Positions 56,241 through 64,000 of a stretch of 64,000 bases of DNA are shown here, piece after piece. Location of the stretch: the NCBI GenBank assembly GCA_921293015.1, contig OV121088.1:26387645-26451644 (forward strand). Reading direction: 5' to 3'. Each line of letters opens with the position of its first letter. Position 1 is the stretch's first letter. The DNA comes from Phorcus lineatus. Its lineage: Eukaryota > Mollusca > Gastropoda > Trochida > Trochidae. Under the pieces are notes generated by a model, which was not told the origin of the DNA, did no database searches, and was given only the letters and a program-made list of their open reading frames with translations. The translations under genes were made by a program, and so were the position numbers.

Positions 56241-57217
56241 ATATGTAATCCTAAGATATATATAATACTATACGATAAGCAGCCGTGGCATGAATAGTGA
56301 GAATCGTCTATGAAGCAAGTACTACAACCACAGCCTGATATAAAAAAAGAGCATGTAAACAACATGACTCGCTAAACAAAAATTTTCATCAAGTTAATAA
56401 CCAGGTGAAAAAGATTGCCATTGATGTAAATAGATGCTTATTTAAAAATAACATCAAGTGCCAAACAAAGGTTGATTCCATACGGGAAAAACAATCTTTG
56501 TCCTTTTTCCAGCCCTCTGAAAGAAGCATGTGGTTTGAACGATTTGGGGAAAAACATAAGTTGGAATGCAATGGATTTGCGAAAATGGTAACCGATTCTC
56601 AATTATGTTTAGTCAAAAGGGTTACCATACATTAGTCTCTATAGTCTCTATACAATAGTCACTGATTATTCTAAGAATTTCAAAGAAAAAACTGAGCAAG
56701 GCTTCAAAGTAAACACATGCGTCTCCATCTATGGCAGATTGACAGGTGGTGAGAATAGAGTTATCTGCCCTCGTTGCCCATTAGGTTTTGGAGGCTTAGG
56801 GTGGTGATGTATGAGAAAAAATGTTTTTATTATGTTTTTTGTATATTTTTTATTCAAAATATAATCACAACCTGTCATATAGCAAAAATAAAACTATTTT
56901 ATGCAAAAGTACCCAAAGGAGGATCCCATTCTGAAAAAGAATTAATAATAAAAGCCTGATAACCAAAACTTTATAGCAGCATCCCTTGGTGAATTCTTTT
57001 TCATAGGGGCATGGACGAAAAACAAAAACTAAAAATGGATGGTATAACAATACAAATTGAGCTGAACCATACTAACTCATATCCTAGCATGTCATTTACA
57101 ACTCAAATGCCTGTGCAGTTTACTCTGTAACACGTTACACAGGTCTCTGAATAACATCAAATGGAGAAAGAAATTTTTGTATTACCATTTGAAACAATTT
57201 TTTAAACGCATGCTTAC
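56241..57217. other. intronic sequence, no gene seen
   Basis: AT-rich, no supported ORF or repeat boundary. Confidence 0.35.
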
Positions 57218-57337
57218 TGTTTACTTGGGAGGCCTCGAGACAAATAATAACTTCTTTTGACTTCACATCGTTGAATGATCCTACGACAATTTGAATTACA
57301 CATGGTGCATTCAAAAGTTTCAATACACATCTGGGAT
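57218..57337 (-). CDS. host gene, exon 2 seen (120 nt)
   Basis: Minus-strand exon with acceptor TATTTTTATTTCAG and donor AACA|GTAAGC. In phase 1 it reads PRCVLKLLNAPCVIQIVVGS FNDVKSKEVIICLEASQVN. Alternating hydrophobic residues suggest beta strands. An alternative donor GTAAAC nine to ten bases earlier would break the phase with 50750-50794, which favours the one chosen. Product unknown. Confidence 0.75.
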
Positions 57338-57339
57338 CT

Positions 57340-58627
57340 GAAATAAAAATATTACTTATTACATTTCAGGTTTTTATTTTTTTCGTATGCATTAAAAGCA
57401 AGTTTAACTATTTATTGCAAGACAAGAAAATTATTTATTATTTAATAGGCAATGAAATACCGGGATTTATCAGTGAAATTAACCTTGTATGTGTTGACAG
57501 CAGCCATATAATATACCGTCACTGCTGGTGAACTTCCGAGGGGCCTCTTTGTGCCGGGACAACTTTTAGGGTTAAGAAAAGTTTATCGACTTCATAAAAA
57601 CTAAAAATCAACAAACTTAGAATGAAATTATCAAATAAATAGAATATTTTATTAAGTTTGTCAAATACGAGGTTTATCTCATCTCGTGGTTGGGTTGAAG
57701 TTGATATTTTCACTCGTGGCTGCGCCGCTATTGACAATATCTGCTCTCGTATTTAACAAACTTGATTAAATATCCTCTATATATCTTAACATTATAACCA
57801 TTCAAACCAATAAAAAAAACAATTGACAATTTCTGAATCCGAACCATACTTAATCACAGGTAACGTAACAATAGCCCCCTCAACCCCAAGCAATCCGGAA
57901 ACACAATGAGCATGATTGATTTAATAGTCATTTTATTTGCAAATATTTGGGCAAGTGAAAATGAAATCAGGGCAAGTAAAAACAGGCTAGCTATACTGTG
58001 TTTGCCCGAGGGTAAGGACAAAATTATTTAAAATTTGCTCCTCTGATGGAACTTTCAGCCAAGAACAGTGATTCAACTTTGCCTGAATCCTGATCAAGTT
58101 ATATTCCATTGTTTATGTCACTGTGATGAAATCTATAGGTAGTCATGTTTTTTTTAATCATTTTTTTTTACAGTTACGGATATCGGCCCTGTTCCATGTC
58201 CCAATGTACCCCAGGGTGCCGCAGTTTAGGACAGCATTTTTTATGTTTTTATTTCTTATTCATAAAAATAGTTTGTAAGGATATTTCATTGTCTCTTGAT
58301 TTCATTTTTTTAACAATAAAGATTGCTTTAAATCTGCACTGTTCGTGTTGTTTGTTTTCATAGATTAAGAACAAACAGGAAAATAGTGTTTTTTGTCCAA
58401 ATGTTCCCCAAGCTCCCCTACATTATGAAGTGACACACAGCCGTTTAGTGAAAACTATTATAATTTCATTATTTACTAAATCATCTATCAACCTAGTCTT
58501 ATAGTTCTGTTCAGAGCAGTCAGACAACCACATGATTTGCATTCCGGTCAATTTTCAACTACAACCAAATTGTAAGGATAATCTACATAATCAACATTAA
58601 CTAACAAAGATGTGAAATCAAACTCAC
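57340..58627. other. intronic sequence with an imperfect inverted repeat
   Basis: Around 57635-57775 the sequence TATTTTATTAAGTTTGTCAA is mirrored by TTAACAAACTTGATTAAATA. A similar architecture (TCGTGGCTACGCCACTCGTG) occurs at 61240 inside the pogo element. No gene seen. Confidence 0.4.
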
Positions 58628-58676
58628 TTCCTTTTGATGTCTGCAAATAGCGCAATTCATACTCCCCCAGGAAAAT
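58628..58676 (-). CDS. host gene, exon 1 seen (49 nt; not the true first exon)
   Basis: Minus-strand exon with strong acceptor TTTTTTCTTTTCAG and donor GGAA|GTGAGT. In phase 0 it reads IFLGEYELRYLQTSKG and leaves phase 1, as needed by 57218-57337. It lacks an initiator Met, so the gene continues upstream, beyond 58676 or out of the window. Confidence 0.72.
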
Positions 58677-58990
58677 CTGAAAAGAAAAAAGACTTATCAT
58701 GCTCAACATTAAATCGATGTGAAGTTAAGTTGAATCTGTTGTGTTTGTCATGATGTTTACATGGTCTTTGCTATAATACAGACACATGTTCATTCAAAAG
58801 AATGATGTTACAGAAGGTTTACAAAATAAATATGAGATATCTTGAAAATAAAAGCTTTAGAAGATGTCTGTTTTTAATTTGTGGTTTTTTTTTATTTCTT
58901 AACTCACGACCATGACCTTTGACTTTCAATGTTAGCTTGTCAAAACCATTCCCAAAGGGTATAAGTAAGAAGTCATGTACACTCACGTTA

Positions 58991-61355
58991 CCTTGATTCG
59001 TGGACTTAAGGAAATCACGGCGGATAACTCGGTTAATATATCACTTTAAATTTTCAAAATAAATAATAGGTAAGTACATCATCTTTTACAGCAATTTTTC
59101 ATGGCCATACTATTGATTTGTGGCAGATTTGTTTACGTTCCGCAGCCATTTGCAATCATCATCTCTTTCAGTGCACACAAAGCGTGACGTCACCATGATT
59201 AGTGGATAAAGTAATACAGTACGTGAACAAAGTTAAGGTATATGCACTGTCCCCACATCACAAAGAACAGAGATGTACATCGTGACAGTTCACTTGGCTG
59301 AAATTGACTGCACACACAACACTTTCCCTCGTCAGTTGCGGGTGAGTCGTCGTCACTGTCGCTTCTGTATAGGAGGTTTATAGCACCTGATGGACCTGGT
59401 TACGATGGTCTTAGATTTCTTTTGAATTGATTTACTTGTTGTCTGTTGTTGTTGTTGTCTAGGACGCTTTTTAGTTGTTTATGATTTCCCGACAGTAGAA
59501 TTCTTCACGTACTCTTTAACTGCACTCTCTACTTCTTGTTCTGTTATAGCTCTACCTCCAACGATCTTATGAATAGATTTTCTTGGTTTTCTTGACTTTT
59601 TCTTGAGAACCGGTAGATGATCAGCAAAGAAAGTGGTCTAGTTGACATGTAGGTGTCAAACTGTCTGTTTCCTCTTCAACATCAGGTGTCGGTTCATCTT
59701 CACTTGATGTTAATTGCTTGTCAGTTTCCTTCTCGTGCGACTTATGTATGAAAGCTGCGGGCTGAAAGGCCGTCTTGTCAATAACATCTCGGAAAAATGG
59801 ATAAATACCACACTTCCTGAATGAAGATTGGAGATGACTGGAGGTCAATGCAACAGTTTATGCCTTAGAGGCCAATGGTGTTCCTTGGCCCAGACGATCA
59901 GTGATGGCGCTATGTGTGACTTGTGACCATCGTACAGCAGAAGTGGTTTCGTCGCTGTGGCGGGTGTAGCATAATGGAAGAAATGTTTTTCAATATAGTC
60001 TTGATATAAAGCACCATTTGACCATCCAGATTCAGACATAGTTCCACCATTTCCCAGACTACAACCCTCAAGTAACTCACTTCGCATTCTAGAGCCAGAA
60101 AATACAAAGAAAGGCGGGATAAATGTCCCGAGCGCATTTCCACAACCCAAGAGTGTGACGAGACTGCCTTTTTCTGATGATATCTCGTATGCTACTGAGT
60201 CTCAACTATTTTTGGTGACACGTGTGATTGGTTGATACCCTTTTCATCTACATTATAAATAGCCTGAGGTCTGGTTGTAAAATTGTATTTCTCAAAAATG
60301 GCGCCAAGTTCATCAAAATACTTGTTCACACATTCTTCTGAACTAGCCTTAGCACGAAGTTCTGTGAGGGATTTTGGGTTTCTGACTTTAATTTCTGGCC
60401 ATCGACCTAATAGACCGTACAACCACTTGACAGACAAGGGATGAGCTTTGTCACATTTTCCCAAATGACATGCAAAGTCAGAAATGAGTTGGATAAGCTC
60501 TTCCCTGCTATACCCGTAGACAATAGATGCCATATACATGACATGATTGACAAGTTTATTTTCTTCCTCTTGGTCGAATATTGGTGACGCCGCTGACCTG
60601 ACGGTATCAATATTAATCTTTCCATGGTCTCTGAGTGTCTGTTCCGGTACACAGTATGTGATTGCAGCTTTATGAACTGATGTTCGGTTATTTTTTTACA
60701 TCTAAATATGCATTAGTTAGAGCGGTTGGAGAAAAGCTCTTGTAATTGTGTCGGATAGGTGATGGCGATCCCTACAAAAAGCACAAAAAAGAGATTGTCC
60801 AAAAAAGTTTCCATAGATTTTAAATTTTGACAGCCGACATCGCTTCTTGTGACGTGATTTCTATTTTCAGATTGGTAAACTAGCAGCCGACAAAACATGA
60901 GAAGGCTGCTGCTTACCGTATCTTTTTAATTTGACTTTAGATGAACTTGAAACTTTGTATTAGTGATCTAAGATGTATTTTAAGTATGTTTGACAATTTA
61001 TATGTGTTAACTTACGTGTAGTGGAGCAATTCGGAACATTTTGGTCAGCGAAGCAATGGAGCGACTGCACTTCAAAAGTACCGCTATGTGACGTCATACA
61101 AGTTTTTAGTAACAAGATATCGCTTTATTATATTTTGAATGGTGAAGTATGCCATTTATCGGTGAAAATAAAACCCGTATTTTCCCTGAGTGAAATAAAA
61201 ATGGTATCTCGTTAAGTAGAAAATCATATATTTACACTCGTGGCTACGCCACTCGTGAAAATATAAATTTCTACTTTACTCGATGAGATATCCATGGTAT
61301 TCGACGAGAAATGTCAAATATCCTCTATGTATTTACAATCATCCACGAATCAAGG
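58991..61355 (-). mobile_element. pogo-type DNA transposon (2.37 kb)
   Basis: Perfect 14-bp TIRs CCTTGATTCGTGGA (58991-59004) and TCCACGAATCAAGG (61342-61355) are flanked by TA on both sides (58989-58990, 61356-61357). The TA duplication and internal DDE_1 transposase place it in the pogo branch of Tc1/mariner. Inserted in the intron upstream of exon 58628-58676. Confidence 0.88.
59620..60700 (-). pseudogene. pogo-type (DDE_1) transposase, frameshifted and internally deleted
   Basis: Minus-strand order: helix-turn-helix SVHKAAITYCVPEQTLRDHG; CENP-B-like middle EENKLVNHVMYMASIVYGYS then KWLYGLLGRWPEIKVRNPKS; IYNVDEKGI with the first Asp; a frameshift near 60185; GCGNALGTFIPPFFVFSGSR; SESGWSNGALYQDYIEKHFF; LLLYDGHKSHIAPSLIVWAK with the second Asp. 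Then the sequence jumps to SHLQSSFRKCGIYPFFRDVI and an acidic tail. The block with the third acidic residue (normally QPLDV) is missing, so the enzyme is dead. Confidence 0.88.
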
Positions 61356-61699
61356 TAATTCATGAATTTAGGCAATGTCAGTGTATATCATATCTGAAAA
61401 ACTTAGTGGGAAAAGTTCTAGCTAAACAAAATGCACAGTCTCAGAGGCAGTGAAAACTATACAGAAACTATTAACTGCTCAAACTTAGTCAACTGGGAAT
61501 TGCCTGAGGTGCCAATATCTGATTGGGGGTCAGTCCCGACATTGTTTCAGATTTTTTTCAGTCATAGTGAAACAAATGTCTCATGAAGCTAAAAGATGTT
61601 GACACATTTTAAAAACACAATTAGTCAAGCATCAAAACAAACAAAAAGTCAAATTATATTTACTGATGTAATAGGCGTGCCCTCTAATAGGCAGCCCAG

Positions 61700-62724
61700 T
61701 GACAGTGTGTAATGTAAATTGTACCAAGATGTTAAACTGTATGTGTTTTCTATGTGAGGACTTTGCGTTGTGTATTTGTTTACTGATGGAAAATTATGAA
61801 TACGTTAATACAGCGTACAATCTCTTCAGTTCAATGGCATTTATCAATTCTTTCAACCAAAATATAACCCAAGTGAGAGATGTAAATAATAATGATTTAA
61901 TGCTGGAAGAAAACAAGGGAAAATCGGAAATAAATAAACTCAACAAAAGTAAAACACTCGCTCACAGAAACCTTTCCCTAACCTATCGTTTCCTAGCTCT
62001 AATTTCTCCCCCTTCCCGCTACCTATATAATAAATAAACGTCTATTCTACATAACTACTGGCTCTAAACTCTCAATCCTACGTCATCTTAACCTTCCTTT
62101 AAACTCACTCTTATTCCCTAAACAACTACTTACAAATTATTCCTACATGTTTCCTAAGCTAATGTTTCCCCCACCCGTCTAACTACATATAGATAATGTC
62201 TTACGACTAGCCTACTTCTAAGAAAACGCCAGAGAGATATCCCCCGTAGGCGGCAGTGGACTTACTATTGCAGATTGCTGATTCAGTAATGGCATCGATC
62301 GATAGCGCACCAGGCCTCTTATACCCCAGAGCTAACCCCTGATTGGCTGGCGACAATAAACAACTTTACTGCAGTACTTGCCTAACTTCTGGTTCCGCCC
62401 CACAACAATCATGGCGGACACCTAACCGATAAACAAATACTCTAGCGCTACCATCGGAGGAAATTCCAAAGGAATATTACTGCCAAATGTACATATAAGT
62501 AGATAAATGAACTACAAGGTAACGGCATCAATAGAATACCTACTTGAATAGCAAAATACGTTAATAAGCCACCCATTAATCCCATTAACAGCTATGTTTA
62601 CATTATCGATAAAATCATGAAAAGCCACCCAAACACCCGATAGCTGAATAATAATTACCCGTTATAACTAATTAATACCACCTGTCAACCATTTATAAAT
62701 TATACATAACCCCGATTTCCTACA
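61700..62724 (-). mobile_element. candidate 3' LTR of a Gypsy element (left end uncertain)
   Basis: On the minus strand a polypurine tract (CTAAGGGGGGAGGAG, 62725-62739) is followed by TGTAGGAAATCGGGG, as expected for a PPT-LTR junction. A TATA-like TTATTATATAGG lies near 62020. The far end is not proved; TGTAATGTAAATTG near 61709 is one possibility. No second LTR is in the window to compare. Confidence 0.4.
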
Positions 62725-62810
62725 CTCCTCCCCCCTTAGATCAAAATTACCCCTAATTTTGTCCCCAGGTTTCTTTAACAAAAATAAAAACTTTCCCTCT
62801 GCTCCAGGAT

Positions 62811-63446
62811 CTACTGGCGGGGCGTCGGCATCAGCTCCATAAGCTCCAGTTCTTCCTCCTCCCTCTCCTCCCTTGAGCGACGACGAGATGGCAGGGCATG
62901 CCTCCTGTCCTCTTCCTGCTGACGAAGGAGCAAACGGCCTGGAGACAGGGGCGCTGGCGGAGGGGTGGAAAGAGCTGAAGTCTGGGTGGACGGCGGAGTG
63001 AAGTCCAGTGGCTGAAAGGGTCTGTACGTCGCGAAGATCCGTCCCTTGTCCCTCAACCTCTGGTCCTTCAAACTCCTGGGCAGGTGGGTCGGGCGACTCA
63101 TCCCCTCTGGAACTGTTGCCCTCGGTAGCAGCATTGATCCCGGGGAGATAAAGGCGGTGTTCTTAATCCATACCTCCTCAATGATAGCTCCCCGATGGCG
63201 TTGGAGGTGCTGGCGGCTGGAAGATTTCTTCCGCCACAAGCGTCCACACCTCGAACACTTGAACCGTCTGACCTCAGACTTGTGCACCTCCAGCCAATGG
63301 TCTAAAAGTCCCCAATATTTAACAAAGTGGGTGCGCTCGGGACAAAAAGTCACATGGTATCCCATCCCCTTCTCGGGGAAAACTATGCGATCCTCCTCCA
63401 GTTTGTCGATCTCCTCCTGTGGAACACTAAGCTCTAAGACATCCAT
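62811..63446 (-). CDS. C2H2 zinc-finger ORF downstream of Gypsy pol
   Basis: From the first Met (MDVLELSVPQEEIDKLEEDR) about 211 residues are open. A degenerate Cys/His segment (TFCPERTHFVKYWGLLDHWL EVH) is followed by a good C2H2 finger FKCSRCGRLWRKKSSSRQHL QRH. The tail is Pro/Ser-rich and then strongly basic/acidic (RRRSREEREEEELELMEL). It lies between the pol stop (63723) and the candidate 3' LTR on the same strand, the place where some Gypsy elements carry an extra ORF. GC content is higher than in the surroundings. Its role is unknown: nucleic-acid binding is inferred from the finger only. A host gene is the alternative. Confidence 0.6.
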   Translation of the reverse strand: MDVLELSVPQEEIDKLEEDRIVFPEKGMGYHVTFCPERTHFVKYWGLLDHWLEVHKSEVRRFKCSRCGRLWRKKSSSRQHLQRHRGAIIEEVWIKNTAFISPGSMLLPRATVPEGMSRPTHLPRSLKDQRLRDKGRIFATYRPFQPLDFTPPSTQTSALSTPPPAPLSPGRLLLRQQEEDRRHALPSRRRSREEREEEELELMELMPTPRQ

Positions 63447-63479
63447 ATTTCCTTCCTGAAAGCGAGAAGTACCAAGCAA

Positions 63480-63722
63480 AACTCAAAAACCAAAAATGCA
63501 AAAAAACAATAAAACAAAGAAAGCAACTTAAACAGAACAAGCGAGCGAGTGTAACTTAAAATTATTTTTAAAAAATGCATCAAGATATATCCAACTGCCT
63601 AGCCTAAAGGTGAACCCCCCCCCCCCCCTGCGTAAATCCCTAATCTCCTTGGTAATCCCTACTGGAGAACACTCCAATAAGAACACTATCAATAAAACCC
63701 TGACTTAAAACGAAGAGCACCA
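63480..63722. other. pol to zinc-finger ORF spacer
   Basis: Contains a 14-nt poly-C tract (poly-G on the coding strand) at 63616-63629; otherwise nothing seen. Confidence 0.4.
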
Positions 63723-64000
63723 TGTTCAAGGAGAATATATACTTCTTGGTTTCACTGCTCTCCCCACTCTCGTCCTCACTGGAGACTTCTCAAGAGGAGA
63801 ACTTTCAACAAACCCCCCTCCCCCCACAGAAAAAGACTCAGAATCTTCTTCAGGTTCTGAGTCCACATGACATGATGCCTCAGAACTGGTACTTGTTGAA
63901 TTATCCAACCAGTTATGCGGCATGGAACTACCCTGAAATGGTTTCAAATGATCTACATGTACAGAAATGACTGGAGCACCAGCACTCTTCTGAATCTTAT
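63723..64000 (-). CDS. Ty3/Gypsy Pol, C-terminus (cut by window edge)
   Basis: The minus-strand frame enters from the right edge and reads KIQKSAGAPVISVHVDHLKP F..., the end of the integrase C-terminal domain in Gypsy Pol (VVHVDRLKPY). An acidic Ser-rich tail (SEPEEDSESFSVGGGGF) and RTRVGRAVKPRSIYSP before the stop follow. The rest of Pol lies beyond the window. Integrates the element cDNA in intact copies; activity cannot be judged from this piece. Confidence 0.75.

Noticed and set aside
63046..63459. 137-codon plus-strand open frame
   Set aside because: Antisense to the zinc-finger ORF, which has the recognisable C2H2 motif.

Overview
The window looks like a eukaryotic nuclear intergenic/intronic region from a marine mollusc, most likely a bivalve. 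Evidence: AT-rich sequence; no operons or bacterial genes; GT-AG introns; a tRNA-headed SINE with the molluscan 'AGCGGCGTTAAAC' tail; and a mixture of DIRS, piggyBac, Polinton, Gypsy, pogo, hAT, mariner and several LINE lineages typical of bivalve genomes. The species cannot be named from sequence alone.

A host gene underlies the region. Seven short exons on the minus strand (58628-58676, 57218-57337, 50750-50794, 43249-43410, 35257-35430, 18106-18233, 16068-16101) have consensus splice sites. Their phases join without a break (1,1,1,1,1,0) into about 237 codons. I do not recognise the product; the gene runs past at least one end of what I can see. Nearly everything between 16 and 59 kb is intronic mobile-element debris.

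Layout. 1-5640: a LINE ORF1, an inverted 3' fragment of a second LINE, and a LINE ORF2 broken by an internal deletion. 6114-8643: a 2.5 kb element with terminal inverted repeats (TIRs) and no recognisable transposase. 8685-9530: an element built on seven copies of a 16-bp motif. 10375-11354 and 14459-15018: two hAT-type non-autonomous elements. 11605-14002: a piggyBac derivative without transposase. 16.1-20.5 kb: tandem repeats ending in C-rich/G-rich hairpins, plus two host exons. 21.9-23.1 kb: mariner and DIRS fragments. 24036-29635: a 5.6 kb piggyBac element with a near-complete transposase. 30.95-34 kb: a decayed DIRS-type element (RT, RNase H, tyrosine recombinase). 36.3-39.9 kb: an L1/Tx1-like LINE containing a 0.5 kb tandem repeat and a 406-bp LTR mini-element (TRIM). 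39.9-42.2 kb: foldback elements, a MITE, a SINE and a tandem motif. 43.6-50.4 kb: two further broken piggyBac copies, one carrying Tc1 and foldback insertions. 51-56.2 kb: DIRS and Polinton remnants. 58991-61355: a pogo-type element. 61.7-64.0 kb: the 3' end of a Gypsy element with an extra zinc-finger ORF.

The most unusual items are: (1) the TRIM-like mini-retrotransposon whose 134-144 bp LTRs each contain a tRNA-like sequence with pol III A and B boxes, inserted cleanly into a LINE with a 4-bp duplication; (2) the phase-consistent host gene; (3) a piggyBac family with tandem arrays in its arms and a possible second, divergent ORF; (4) the zinc-finger ORF downstream of Gypsy pol; and (5) the element carrying the 16-bp TGTAGGCAGAATGGGA motif and a short FLYWCH-like ORF. 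Almost all transposon proteins here are visibly broken, so they are annotated as remnants.
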